Assembly (NCBI RefSeq): GCF_014191725.1
Contig: NZ_JACHWZ010000007.1
Location: forward strand, 184,002 to 248,001
DNA: 64,000 bases
Source of the DNA: Microbulbifer rhizosphaerae
GTDB taxonomy: Bacteria > Pseudomonadota > Gammaproteobacteria > Pseudomonadales > Cellvibrionaceae
Reading direction: 5' to 3'
Under the pieces are notes generated by a model. It was not told the origin of the DNA and did not search any database. It worked only from the letters and a program-made list of their open reading frames with translations. Shown in pieces: positions 26,007 to 34,815 of the stretch. The position numbers were made by a program, and so were the translations under genes. The first letter of the stretch is position 1. Every line of letters starts with the position of its first letter.

Positions 26007-27113
26007 TTAAAGCAGTTCCGCCAGGCCTTTCTCCCACTCGTCAAAGAAGCCGTCCGGCCAGAAATCCAGGCGTCCATCGGGATTGATTTTCGGTGACGTC
26101 AGCGATGTGGATTGTTGGCCTGTTTCCCGCTGGAAAAAGTTCAGGGCGACTTCATCTCCCTTGATAACGCCGTTTTTCACTGAGATGCGAATGCCATTGA
26201 GCACATGATCGCTGTGCGTCTCGATAATGATTTGCACCCCCGCCGCCGCCACTTTGCCCAGAAATTTGCCAATGGCCACCTGGCCCTTGGGATGCAGATG
26301 CGCCTCCGGGTTTTCAATCAGTATCAGGCTGCGCGGGCTTGCGGTCAGGCAGGCGACAAAAATCGGCAGGCCGTAAGTCAGGCCGAAACCGACGTTGGTG
26401 GGCCGGTATTTATCACTGGGAATTCCCGACCGCACAAAGGAAAATTGCAGGCTTACCAGGTCCATGCGTGGATGTTGGTCCAGGTGAATCCTCGGGGTCT
26501 GGCCGATTTCCGACAGCCACATCTCCACCTGCGCCCTGACTTCATTGATTTCCGGCAGATCCTCATGCAGGAGGCTTTTCAGGTTGAGGGGTTCACGCTC
26601 CTGGGTGGCCAACAGGTGGGCGCAGTACTCGCCCGCGTTGCCGATGGTATTCAGCTTGCCGCGCGTGTCCAGGTTGGCGCTGAACACGGTTCTTGGCCCG
26701 ATGCGTTCGGCTTTCAGGTAGAAAAAATCGTCGTTGTCGATCAGGCGGCTCGGCCCTTTGATTTTGCCTTCCACAGCGCCATCGAGCTGTTGCGCACCGT
26801 TCTTGTAGCGGAAGGCCCAATCCAGATTTTTGCCGTTCTCGGTCATCGATAAAACAATCGGCTCTTCATCATCAGCGCCTTCGTAGAAGACATCATCCGC
26901 ATAGCCCAGCTCTACCAGTGGGCCATTGAGTTGCGCGGATTGATCCCCATTCGCGGCCTTCAAGGATTGCCGCAACAGCAACATGGACTGCATGCACGAG
27001 CTTTTTCCCATGCCGTTGACGCCGGCGAGTACGGTCAGCGGCCTGATTGGAACCTTGACATCCTCAAAGCATTTGAAATTCCGGATTGCAATCTGCTCGA
27101 TCACGACAAACAC
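26007..27113 (-). CDS. AAA/ABC-type ATPase with DUF3696 C-terminus
   Basis: A 368-residue SMC/OLD-like ATPase. Walker A is GVNGMGKS at 31-38, the Walker B/D-loop region reads LILIENPEAHLHPKGQ, and the switch region is IIETHSDHVLNGIRI. The end, DGRLDFWPDGFFDEWEKGLAELL, is the DUF3696 signature. Such single-gene ATPases power several anti-phage systems with partner effectors. The start overlaps the DUF262 gene by 13 bases, so the two are coupled; the unknown 315-aa gene follows by 16 bases. Confidence 0.92.
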   Translation of the reverse strand: MFVVIEQIAIRNFKCFEDVKVPIRPLTVLAGVNGMGKSSCMQSMLLLRQSLKAANGDQSAQLNGPLVELGYADDVFYEGADDEEPIVLSMTENGKNLDWAFRYKNGAQQLDGAVEGKIKGPSRLIDNDDFFYLKAERIGPRTVFSANLDTRGKLNTIGNAGEYCAHLLATQEREPLNLKSLLHEDLPEINEVRAQVEMWLSEIGQTPRIHLDQHPRMDLVSLQFSFVRSGIPSDKYRPTNVGFGLTYGLPIFVACLTASPRSLILIENPEAHLHPKGQVAIGKFLGKVAAAGVQIIIETHSDHVLNGIRISVKNGVIKGDEVALNFFQRETGQQSTSLTSPKINPDGRLDFWPDGFFDEWEKGLAELL

Positions 27114-28231
27114 CCCTGGACCAGCTCTTCAATTCTGGCAAAGCGATATTGTATTTTTTTCACCGAACCCGTGCCCTGCGATATGGATGCTTCAAAAGTC
27201 TTGTCCTCATTCATAAGGGACCGGAATTTTTCCCGCACCACTTCGCGCTCCGCTATCAGCTTGCCGCTATCTTCCTCATTTAGCGCACCGAGTGTTAGCG
27301 ACCAGGTCTCAAATAGGGCTTTGTTGATCGGGTAACGAGTCTCATTTTCCCGGTAACGCTTCCTGAAGGCGTCGTTGGCGAATATTTCCCTGGCGGTTGT
27401 CATTGCCCGCCTGAATCGCTCTGCATTTTCCTCCAGCACGCCCTCTGCCTCATTGGCGGCACGCATGGCGGCGTGGAGGAACTGGTCAAAATTGTCTGCG
27501 CTGTATTTCTTCGGGGAAAACAGGTTGAACGCCAAGAATCGCAGCACACACTCCCGGTCGTCCATTCTCCTGGAGGCAACACCATTGTCCGTGGCCATTT
27601 TGAAATGATCCGATTCGGCGAGTGTTTCCAGCCACTGGGTAACGGCGCCCTGGTTGAGAGCGTGGCGAATTTCCTGGGCGCTCAGTGGCTCGCCGCCGGT
27701 ATTGATTCTGCGGAAAATATCGAACTTCACGTCCAGCGGAGTTCCCGGCTGAATCAGGTGGAGGATGATATCCGTCTCTTCGATTCTGCGCCTGAAGCTC
27801 CTGGGCAGGCCGCTGAACTTCTTGCCTTCGTAATCACTCAGAAATTCCAGGCCGGTGAGGGCGAACTCCTCGTCGATGGCAAACCTGCGGATGGTGGTCA
27901 GGCGCTGCAGGCCATCCACCACCAACCAGCGGCTGTCATCCGTGGCGTCCATATAAAACGCCGGCAGGGGGATGTTGATCAGCATGGACTCGATCAGGCG
28001 ACTCTGAGCCTTGTTACTCCAGATACCCGAGCGGCGTTGAAAACCCGTCTTGAGATCGATTTCATCGTTTTTGATACGCTTGATCAGCGTGTCCATCTGG
28101 GTGTTTTTTGTCTCCACCCGGATTCTGCTGCTATCGAACGGGGTGGTGATGCCGGCTTCGTCATTGCTGGTGTCAGCACCGTCCAGGCAGACATCCTGTT
28201 CATTCACCAGAACCTTGGAAATCTCGCTCAT
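27101..28231 (-). CDS. DUF262-domain protein (ParB/GmrS-like NTP-binding fold)
   Basis: A protein of 376 residues. The core motif VVDGLQRLTTI around residue 102 is the DGxQRLTT signature of DUF262, the domain of GmrS-type restriction enzymes and DndB-like proteins. FQRRSGIWSNKAQSRLIESML and FDIFRRINTGGEPLSAQEIR match the same domain on both sides. No C-terminal HNH (DUF1524) nuclease is present. It is the first gene of a three-gene minus-strand operon with the DUF3696 ATPase and an unknown protein. I recall a named three-gene system, Menshen, with DUF262-like and DUF3696-like parts, but cannot confirm identity from memory. Confidence 0.9.
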   Translation of the reverse strand: MSEISKVLVNEQDVCLDGADTSNDEAGITTPFDSSRIRVETKNTQMDTLIKRIKNDEIDLKTGFQRRSGIWSNKAQSRLIESMLINIPLPAFYMDATDDSRWLVVDGLQRLTTIRRFAIDEEFALTGLEFLSDYEGKKFSGLPRSFRRRIEETDIILHLIQPGTPLDVKFDIFRRINTGGEPLSAQEIRHALNQGAVTQWLETLAESDHFKMATDNGVASRRMDDRECVLRFLAFNLFSPKKYSADNFDQFLHAAMRAANEAEGVLEENAERFRRAMTTAREIFANDAFRKRYRENETRYPINKALFETWSLTLGALNEEDSGKLIAEREVVREKFRSLMNEDKTFEASISQGTGSVKKIQYRFARIEELVQGCLS

Positions 28232-28396
28232 CCCCTGTCTCCCGAATTCATTCTCATGTCTTTCACTTCATTGATTTGCGAGGCGAATCCTGGTCCGGAG
28301 GGTGGGTGCGCAGCGACTCAAGACTCCCCATTGGTGGCCGCCAGATTATCAAAATGCGCCGGCGTTCGATATCTATATTACCCCGCCGGCCAGTAG

Positions 28397-28588
28397 AGGC
28401 GAATCAGAGGCTGCAAAGCTGCGACCTTCAAGATCGAAGACCTCGTAGTGCGCGACCACCAGATCGGCCAAGTCATCTATATCAACCAGGGTAACGGGGA
28501 CCGTTGCTCGCCCGGCTTCGTAGCAAGCTTACGCATCATGATGTTGCCAGATGGAGAGGTAGTACGCGAATATCGGGTGGAGGCTTGA
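28397..28588 (+). pseudogene. start-less open frame ending like the DUF1016 gene
   Basis: A 63-codon frame runs from just after a stop at 28394 to TGA at 28586. It reads KIEDLVVRDHQIGQVIYINQ and ends GEVVREYRVEA. The last ~45 bases, including those just past the stop, resemble the end of the DUF1016 nuclease gene (AVREYRVDA, then ACGGTAGATAAA against ACGATAAATAAA). The upstream part does not match that nuclease, so it may be a fusion of relics. No start codon or ribosome site is visible. The rest of the 28232-28644 gap shows nothing else. Confidence 0.45.
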
Positions 28589-28644
28589 ACGATAAATAAA
28601 GGGGCCATCGCCATATGGGCGGCCCCAAAAATTCTCTGTGTTCG

Positions 28645-30426
28645 TTATTTTTTCGATTGGGTGATAAACCGCTCCATCTGCGCTTCCAGCATTGACAGCG
28701 GCAGGGCGCCATTGGTCAGCAGCGCGTCGTGGAATTTCCGCAGATCGAACTGATCCCCGAGCGCCTTCTCGGCCCTGGCCCGCAGTTCGCGGATCTCGAT
28801 CTCCCCCATCTTGTAAGACAGCGCCTGCCCCGGCCAGGAGATATAGCGGTCCACTTCCGCGCGCACGTTGGCTTTTGACAGAGAGGTGTTGTCGGCGAGG
28901 AAGTCCAGGGCCTGCTGGCGGGTCCAGCCCTGGGAGTGGATGCCGGTGTCGATCACCAGCCGGGCGGCGCGCCACATTTCGTAGCTCAGGCGGCCGAAGT
29001 GTTGGTAGGGGGTGGTGTAGATGCCCATCTCTTTGCCCAGGCGTTCCGAGTAAAGGCCCCAGCCCTCGCCGAAAGCGCTGAGGTAGAGGTTGCGGCGAAA
29101 GTCGGGGGCGTTTTCCAGTTCCTGGGACAGGGCGTTCTGCAGGTGATGGCCGGGGACGGCTTCGTGCAGGGTCAGGGCCGCCAGTTCGTACAGGGGGCGC
29201 TGGTCCAGGGCGTGGGTGTTGAGCCAGTAGGCGCCGCCGCGGGTACCGCCAATGGCGGCGGGGTTGTAGGAGGCGGTGGTGTAGTTGGGGGCGATTTCGT
29301 CCGGTACCGGCACTATGCCGTAGGGCAAGCGCGGCAGTTTGCCGAAGAATTCCGGCAGGCGGTAGTCGATGCGCTTGGCGATATAGGAGGCTTCTTTGAG
29401 CAGTTCCTCGGGGGTTTTGGCGTAGAACTGCGGGTCGGTGCGCAGGAATTTGGTGAATGCCTTGAAGTCCCCATCGAAGCCGGATGCCTTAATCAGTTCA
29501 TCCATTTCCGCGCGGATGCGCTGCACTTCGGCGAGGCCGATTTTGTGGATTTCCGCCGGGTCCATATCCTGGGTGACGTAGGTCCGGATGGTGTGGCGGT
29601 AGTAGGCCTTGCCGCCGGGCAGCTGTTCAGCGCCTAGGGTTTCGGTGGCGGCCCGCATGTAGTCGCCTTCGAGGAAGTCTGCCACGCGGGCGAAGGCGGG
29701 GATGGCGGTTTCTTTTATGGCGCGCTCGCCGGCTTTACGCAACCGCTGTTGTTCCTTTTGCGGAATGGACGCGGGTATATTCTCAAATGGCTCGTAGAGG
29801 CTGCTCCTTTTCGGGTCGCTGTAGACCTGGGCGCGCACCGTCGGCGCTATGCCTTCGACGACGATTTTCGGTAGCACGAAACCGCTTTTGATTCCCTCGC
29901 GCATATTGGCGATGTTTTCGTTGAAGTAGCGGTCGAAATCCCGAATCCGCGCAATGTAATCCTGGTAATCGGCCGTCCGGTTCATAGCCAGGCCGTCGCT
30001 GGCATCCAGTGCCGATGTGTAAAAGCTGTAGAAGGTGTTGAGGGGAATGCGGTCGAGGAAGAGTTCGTTGGATTCAGTGGAATTGCGCAGCACCCAGGCG
30101 AGCAGATCCCGATTCACCCGATCCGACTCGCTCAGCTGGGCCCCGTCGATTGCTTCGAGGCGGACGAGAAACTGTCTCTCTTTCTTCAGGCGCCGCGCGC
30201 GGTCTTCGGGGGCGACGGCCGGCAGGCGGTCGTTGTAGTCGGGCACCCCCATGCGGCCCGCCATGATCGGGTCTTCTTTGAGGCTGAACTGCCAGTGGTC
30301 GTCGATGATGCTTTGCAGTTGTTCAGTGGCGGTGGCAGCCCAGGTGGTGGAGGCCAGCAGGCAGATGAATAGAAAGAGAACGGACAGAAAATTGAGTGGC
30401 CGCAATGCCATCGTTTTGTACTCCAT
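28645..30426 (-). CDS. DUF885 family exported metallopeptidase
   Basis: A protein of 593 residues with an N-terminal signal peptide (LFLFICLLASTTWA) and the DUF885 hallmarks: TRGGAYWLNTH and the zinc motif HEAVPGHHLQ, followed by FGEGWGLYSERLG. Members are periplasmic, M3/M32-like zinc peptidases or dipeptidyl carboxypeptidase-like enzymes of unclear substrate. The length is typical. It stands alone between the defence operon and higBA, and shows no damage. Confidence 0.9.
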   Translation of the reverse strand: MEYKTMALRPLNFLSVLFLFICLLASTTWAATATEQLQSIIDDHWQFSLKEDPIMAGRMGVPDYNDRLPAVAPEDRARRLKKERQFLVRLEAIDGAQLSESDRVNRDLLAWVLRNSTESNELFLDRIPLNTFYSFYTSALDASDGLAMNRTADYQDYIARIRDFDRYFNENIANMREGIKSGFVLPKIVVEGIAPTVRAQVYSDPKRSSLYEPFENIPASIPQKEQQRLRKAGERAIKETAIPAFARVADFLEGDYMRAATETLGAEQLPGGKAYYRHTIRTYVTQDMDPAEIHKIGLAEVQRIRAEMDELIKASGFDGDFKAFTKFLRTDPQFYAKTPEELLKEASYIAKRIDYRLPEFFGKLPRLPYGIVPVPDEIAPNYTTASYNPAAIGGTRGGAYWLNTHALDQRPLYELAALTLHEAVPGHHLQNALSQELENAPDFRRNLYLSAFGEGWGLYSERLGKEMGIYTTPYQHFGRLSYEMWRAARLVIDTGIHSQGWTRQQALDFLADNTSLSKANVRAEVDRYISWPGQALSYKMGEIEIRELRARAEKALGDQFDLRKFHDALLTNGALPLSMLEAQMERFITQSKK

Positions 30427-30540
30427 TTTATTGTTCGGGCATTTCTATTGTTTGTTGCGTAGGGTATGCCTGCACGGGAATATCGGTGGATTGAATTGGT
30501 TTCGGGATGGTGCACGCGGCGCACCCTATGGCGTTGGCGC

Positions 30541-30909
30541 TCAGGCGCGGATCTTCGATGGTTTAATCAGGGATTCCGCTGGGATGCCCAGCTCCTGATT
30601 CAGTTTCCAGATCATCTTCAGGGTCAGCGCGCGCTTGTGGTTCAGGATCTCGTATACACGGTTGCTCTTGCCTATCATGGGTTCCAGGTCTTTGACGGTG
30701 AGCCCCTTCTGCTCCATTTCAAACTTGATGGCCTCCACCGGATCGGGGAAATCCAGCGGGTAGTGCTTGGTTTCATAAGCTTCCACCAGGGTCACCAGCA
30801 CATCCAGCTGTTCACCCTCCGGGGTATCCGGCTCCGCCGTCATCAGGCTTTCGATCTCTTTTAACGCCGCGCGGTAATCGGCATCAGTTTTGATCGGTTT
30901 GATGTCCAT
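30541..30909 (-). CDS. higA: HigA-type antitoxin
   Basis: The 122-residue protein has an N-terminal segment (MDIKPIKTDADYRAALKEIE), an acidic middle, and a C-terminal helix-turn-helix (GLTVKDLEPMIGKSNRVYEI) as in COG5499 HigA antitoxins. The ATG at 30909 is preceded by a GGAGGTAAT ribosome site. It lies 17 bases after the toxin gene, the toxin-first order normal for higBA. It should bind HigB and repress the operon through the palindrome at 31240. Confidence 0.93.
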   Translation of the reverse strand: MDIKPIKTDADYRAALKEIESLMTAEPDTPEGEQLDVLVTLVEAYETKHYPLDFPDPVEAIKFEMEQKGLTVKDLEPMIGKSNRVYEILNHKRALTLKMIWKLNQELGIPAESLIKPSKIRA

Positions 30910-30926
30910 AGTTATTACCTCCACCA

Positions 30927-31229
30927 CTAAATGGTTTGCACATCTATCTGATCGTACTGGGCGTGGGTGCCCAGGAAGCGGATATACACCACCCGATAGG
31001 CATAGTTGATCCACACCACCAGCCGATACTTGTTACCGGCTATGTTGAACACCACCCGCCCATCCTTGAGGATGCTGGCATTCCTGAAGTCCTGTTTGAC
31101 CTCGGACGGGGAGGCCCAGTCGGCCTTCAGCGTATGCCGATACCACGCCAGGGTGGGCTCGATCGCATCGGCGTAGGCGGGATTGCCTTCCCAAAATGCC
31201 TTCAAGGTGGATAGGGCGATTATTCTCAT
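30927..31229 (-). CDS. higB: HigB-type mRNA interferase toxin
   Basis: A protein of 100 residues of the PF09907 HigB family: LSTLKAFWEGNPAY, then WASPSEVKQDFRNASIL, GRVVFNIAGNKYRLVVWINY and VYIRFLGTHAQYDQID. RelE-like toxins of this kind cut mRNA on the ribosome. The TLKAFWE start and the FxGTHxxYDxID end are the typical bookends of the family. It is followed by higA. Confidence 0.95.
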   Translation of the reverse strand: MRIIALSTLKAFWEGNPAYADAIEPTLAWYRHTLKADWASPSEVKQDFRNASILKDGRVVFNIAGNKYRLVVWINYAYRVVYIRFLGTHAQYDQIDVQTI

Positions 31230-31239
31230 GGAGTGAAGG

Positions 31240-31260
31240 TTAGTCCCAATTTGGGACTAA
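31240..31260. promoter_or_regulatory. higBA operator palindrome
   Basis: TTAGTCCC (31240-31247) and GGGACTAA (31253-31260) form a perfect 8-5-8 inverted repeat eleven bases upstream of the higB start codon. Position and symmetry fit a HigA-binding autoregulatory site. The remaining ~170 bases up to the fah stop show no gene. Confidence 0.75.
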
Positions 31261-31433
31261 AACAAGAGTTTTCTTTTGGAACAGGCCGCGGTCGAGAAAT
31301 CACTAAAGTGATCCGATTCATTCCGTAGCGCGGGATATGGACCACTTCCGGCAAATTGGTCGTTGTGCTCAGCCCAACCTACACAAACATGCCCGCGCTG
31401 ATTGGCCCGTGGGGCAACCCCCACAGGACAAAT

Positions 31434-32441
31434 TTAGGCCTGCTGAACCGTCTGCTCAATGCGCCCGAAAATGGACCGGCCTTTTTCGTCCAGCATCTCG
31501 ATGGCAACCTGATCGCCAAACTGCATGAAAGGCGTAGTCGGCTTGCCGTCCTCAATGGTTTCGATCATGCGGATCTCGGCGATGCAGCTGTAGCCGACGC
31601 CGCCCTCGGCAACCGGCCTGCCGGGGCCGCCGTCCAGTTTGTTGGACACGGTGCCGGAGCCGATGATGGTGCCGGCGGCGAGCTTGCGGGTTCTGGCGGC
31701 GTGGGCGATCAGTTGGCCGAAGTGAAAGGTCATGTCCACGCCGGCGTTGGGCTCGCCGAATTTTTTGCCATTCAGGTGGGAGACCAGTGGCAGGTGCAGC
31801 TTGCCGTCCCGCCATTTGTCACCGAGCTGTTGCGGGGTGACGCACACCGGGGAGAAGGCGCTGGAGGGTTTGGACTGGTAGAAGCCGAAGCCTTTAGCGA
31901 GTTCAGAGGGGATGAGGCCGCGCAGGGAGACGTCATTGACCAGCATTACCAGCTTGATGTGCGCGAGCGCGTCTCCCGGGGACACCCCCATGGGCACGTC
32001 GTCGGTGATCACGGCGATTTCCGCTTCGAAGTCGATACCGAAGCCCTCGCTCCGCGGCATCAGGATCGGTTCGCGCGGGGCCAGGAAGGTGTCGGAGCCG
32101 CCCTGGTACATCAGCGGGTCGGTCCAGAAGCTCTCCGGCATTTCCGCGCCCCGGGCCTTGCGCACCAGTTCGACGTGGTTGACGTAGGCACTGCCATCTG
32201 CCCAGTGGTAGGCCCGCGGCAGGGGGGAGTGGCACCGGGCCTGGTCGAAGGCTTCGCCCCGGATTTCACCGCTCTCCAGTTGCGCGTGCAGCGCTTCCAG
32301 GTCTGCCGACGCCGCGGGCCAGTTGTCCAGCGCACTCTGCAGTGTCGGCGCGATTTCGGCGGCGGAGGCCATGCGGGTCAGGTCATTGTTGACCACCACC
32401 AACTGGCCGTCGCGGCCGGATTTAAGACTGGCTAACTTCAC
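31434..32441 (-). CDS. fumarylacetoacetase family hydrolase of the tyrosine pathway
   Basis: This 335-residue protein has the FAA hydrolase fold: FGIDFEAEIAVITDDVPMG (metal-binding Asp/Glu), VMLVNDVSLRGL, and TIIGSGTVSNK in the C-terminal half. In tyrosine breakdown this enzyme splits fumarylacetoacetate to fumarate and acetoacetate. Length fits the short bacterial form. It is the third gene of hpd-VOC-fah, overlapping the VOC gene by four bases, which supports that role. Homogentisate dioxygenase is not in this window. Confidence 0.9.
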   Translation of the reverse strand: MKLASLKSGRDGQLVVVNNDLTRMASAAEIAPTLQSALDNWPAASADLEALHAQLESGEIRGEAFDQARCHSPLPRAYHWADGSAYVNHVELVRKARGAEMPESFWTDPLMYQGGSDTFLAPREPILMPRSEGFGIDFEAEIAVITDDVPMGVSPGDALAHIKLVMLVNDVSLRGLIPSELAKGFGFYQSKPSSAFSPVCVTPQQLGDKWRDGKLHLPLVSHLNGKKFGEPNAGVDMTFHFGQLIAHAARTRKLAAGTIIGSGTVSNKLDGGPGRPVAEGGVGYSCIAEIRMIETIEDGKPTTPFMQFGDQVAIEMLDEKGRSIFGRIEQTVQQA

Positions 32442-32995
32442 TGTGCCTCCCCTTCAGTCGGTATAAATTCTTCCTCGCCGTGCATCCACGCGGCGTGTCT
32501 GGGTGCTTTTTTGGTTCTGGACCACTCCTCGAGCATGTCTTCCGCCACCCGCTTCAGCTCTTTGTGCATACCCGGCCTGGCGGAGTTGGCAGCCAGCTCG
32601 ATGCGGTGGCCGTTGGGGTCGAAGAAATAGATGGATTTGAAAATGGTGTGGTCCGTCGGGCCGAGTACGTCGATACCGGCGGCTTCCAGTTTGGTCTTGG
32701 CCGCCAGCAGTTCGTCCATGCTCTCCACCTCCAGGGCGATGTGCTGCACCCATTTGGGAGTGCTTTCGTCGCGGCCCATCTCCGGGGAGTTGGGCAGCTC
32801 GAAGAAGGCCAGCACATTGCCCATGCCCGCGTCGAGAAACACGTGCATGTAGGGGTCAGGTTCGCCGGTGGAGGGCACCTTGTCTTCGGCGATGGCCAGC
32901 TGGAAGTCCATGCCGAGGAGATCGCGGTAGAATTCCACAGTCTCCCGGGCATCCCTGCAGCGGTAGGCCACGTGGTGAATGCGTTTTATTGCCAT
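32438..32995 (-). CDS. VOC (glyoxalase/dioxygenase fold) protein in the hpd operon
   Basis: The product has 185 residues with two VOC modules. Metal-ligand candidates are H7/H8 (RIHHVAYRC), the His in VQHIALEV and the Glu in HRIELAAN, the usual H-H-E set of glyoxalase-type enzymes. YFFDPNGHRIEL is a family signature. The stop and start codons overlap with both neighbours (1 base with hpd, 4 with fah), so it is made together with the tyrosine pathway enzymes. The exact reaction is unknown. Confidence 0.88.
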   Translation of the reverse strand: MAIKRIHHVAYRCRDARETVEFYRDLLGMDFQLAIAEDKVPSTGEPDPYMHVFLDAGMGNVLAFFELPNSPEMGRDESTPKWVQHIALEVESMDELLAAKTKLEAAGIDVLGPTDHTIFKSIYFFDPNGHRIELAANSARPGMHKELKRVAEDMLEEWSRTKKAPRHAAWMHGEEEFIPTEGEAQ

Positions 32996-34086
32996 CAGGC
33001 CCTCGCCTTCTCTTCTTTCTTGATTGCGCCGCGCTGCAGCTGGTCGCGCTCGATGGACTCGAACAGGGCCTTGAAGTTGCCCTCGCCGAAGCCCTCGTCC
33101 TCTTTGCGCTGGATAAACTCGAAGAACACCGGGCCGAGCATGTTGGCGGAGAAGATCTGCAGCAGCAGACGCGGCTGGCCGTCCCCGGTGGTGCCGTCCA
33201 GCAGGATGCCGCGGGATTTCAGTTCGCCGGTGGGCTCGCCGTGGCCGGGCAGGCGCTCTTCCAGCATTTCGTAGTAGGTCTCCGGCGGCGGGGTCATAAA
33301 CTCCATGCCGCGGGCCTTGAGCCTGTCCCAGCAGGCGAGCAGGTCGTCACAGGCGAAGGCGATGTGCTGGATGCCCTCGCCGTTGTATTTCATCAGGAAC
33401 TCTTCGATCTGGCCGCCGCCACCGGCGGCCTCTTCGTTCAGGGGGATGCGGATCTTGCCGTCCGGCGCAGTCATGGCCTTGGACAACAGGCCGGTGTACT
33501 CGCCCTTGATGTCGAAGTAGCGGATTTCGCGGAAGTTGAACAGCTCGGTGTAGTAGTTGGCCCAGTACTCCATGCGGCCGCGGTAGACGTTGTGGGTCAG
33601 GTGATCCAGGGTGTGGAAGCCGCAGCCCTGCGGGTGGCGGTCGACGCCTTCGAGCCACTGGAAGTCGATATCGTAGATGGCTTCGCCTTCCCGGTAGCGG
33701 TCGATCAGGTACAGGGTGGCGCCACCGATGCCCTTGATCGCCGGCAGGTGCAGTTCCATGGGGCCGGTGGCTACGTCGACCGGCTGGGCGCCTTTTTTGA
33801 GCGCTTCGCCATAGGCGAACTTGGCGTCTTTTACCCGGAAGGCCAGGCCGCAGGCGGAGGGGCCGTGCTCCTGCGCATAGTAGTAGGCGTGGCTGTTGGG
33901 CTCGTAGTTGGTGATAAAATTGATATCGCCCTGACGCCACAGCTCCACGTCTTTGGACCGGTGCCGGGCGACCTTCTCGAAGCCCATGGCCTCGAATACG
34001 GTCTTGAGGATGCCTTTCTCAGGAGCGGTAAACTCCACAAATTCAAAGCCGTCGAGGCCCATGGGGTTTTCAAACAAATCGGACAT
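32995..34086 (-). CDS. hpd: 4-hydroxyphenylpyruvate dioxygenase
   Basis: A 363-residue enzyme turning 4-hydroxyphenylpyruvate into homogentisate. The iron ligands are visible as His in FHTLDHLTH, His in GIQHIAF and Glu in FFEFIQRK. The C-terminal helix and the [15 protein letters not shown] motif are also normal. The ATG at 34086 follows AGGGAGG and gives the usual [19 protein letters not shown] start. First gene of the operon, with a palindromic operator candidate 80-100 bp upstream. Confidence 0.97.
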   Translation of the reverse strand: MSDLFENPMGLDGFEFVEFTAPEKGILKTVFEAMGFEKVARHRSKDVELWRQGDINFITNYEPNSHAYYYAQEHGPSACGLAFRVKDAKFAYGEALKKGAQPVDVATGPMELHLPAIKGIGGATLYLIDRYREGEAIYDIDFQWLEGVDRHPQGCGFHTLDHLTHNVYRGRMEYWANYYTELFNFREIRYFDIKGEYTGLLSKAMTAPDGKIRIPLNEEAAGGGGQIEEFLMKYNGEGIQHIAFACDDLLACWDRLKARGMEFMTPPPETYYEMLEERLPGHGEPTGELKSRGILLDGTTGDGQPRLLLQIFSANMLGPVFFEFIQRKEDEGFGEGNFKALFESIERDQLQRGAIKKEEKARA

Positions 34087-34164
34087 TCGGCCCTCCCTTT
34101 TTTCTCTCATTGCACCGCTGTAGGGGCGCGGCAGCAGACTCATTAGTTTCAAGTGCAACCAATT

Positions 34165-34182
34165 TAGTTACAATTGCAACTA
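34165..34182. promoter_or_regulatory. operator-like palindrome upstream of hpd
   Basis: TAGTT-A-CAATTG-C-AACTA is an 18-bp inverted repeat with a single mismatched pair. It lies 79 bases upstream of the hpd start. MarR-type regulators often bind sites of this kind (TTGCAA/TTGCAA-like), and marine gammaproteobacteria are known to control tyrosine breakdown with dedicated regulators, but the binding protein is not in the window. Confidence 0.55.
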
Positions 34183-34328
34183 CAGTCAAGAGGGGCTGAA
34201 TGCGGGATCTCGCCGCCTATCTGCAGCGAACTGGCGGAACCCGACCGCGCAGCTCTGCCACCGGCCGGGAGGAATCGCGGGCGGTTTTGCGGATGCTATT
34301 GCCCGGCGCTCAGGCCGCGTCGGAAAAT

Positions 34329-34586
34329 CTATTCGTGCTCCACACCACAGCTGCCGGTGTCGGACCTGCAGTCTCCACCCTCGTGAAAAGCACCCCTTAT
34401 CTCATCGCACTGCTCCTTGGTAACCGGGCTCGCGCAGGATGTTTCCGTTCTCTGGCAGCAGCCGGTAGGCGCCCCGGCCCTGCCCTGTTGTTCGTTTTTC
34501 CGCTGGTCATCCGGTGGAGCACAGGCCGCAAACAACACGGTCAATGCGAATACCGCCAGTACTTTGGCGGAAGCCTTTACGCTCAT
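34329..34586 (-). CDS. small cysteine-rich lipoprotein
   Basis: An 85-residue protein with a lipoprotein signal (VLAVFALTVLFAAC, Ala after the Cys). The mature part has six more Cys, in CCQRTETSC, KEQCDEI, GDCRSD and GSCGVE, probably disulfide bonded. A perfect AGGAGG lies 7 bases before the ATG at 34586. No family is recognised. It sits divergently from yrbG. Confidence 0.8.
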   Translation of the reverse strand: MSVKASAKVLAVFALTVLFAACAPPDDQRKNEQQGRAGAPTGCCQRTETSCASPVTKEQCDEIRGAFHEGGDCRSDTGSCGVEHE

Positions 34587-34815
34587 GGGTACCTCCTCTC
34601 GGGTACATATCGGCACCCCGCACCGGCGGGGCTATGGGTTACCGGCACCGGTCATACTCGACCGGATATGTATTCACTGTAGTCCAGCAGCGATTTGCCC
34701 TGAATCGCAAATACGCCCTTTCTGAATTCCGCTGAGCCGTTACAATCGGCCCCCGTTTGCCGGGCCCGCGTCGCGGAGCCGCCCCACCCCGAGTTCACTG
34801 ACTACAGGACGCCCT

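Noticed and set aside
32989..34146. Long plus-strand frame opposite hpd
   Set aside because: Composition follows the third-position GC bias of hpd; hpd has all iron ligands, so the opposite frame is a shadow.
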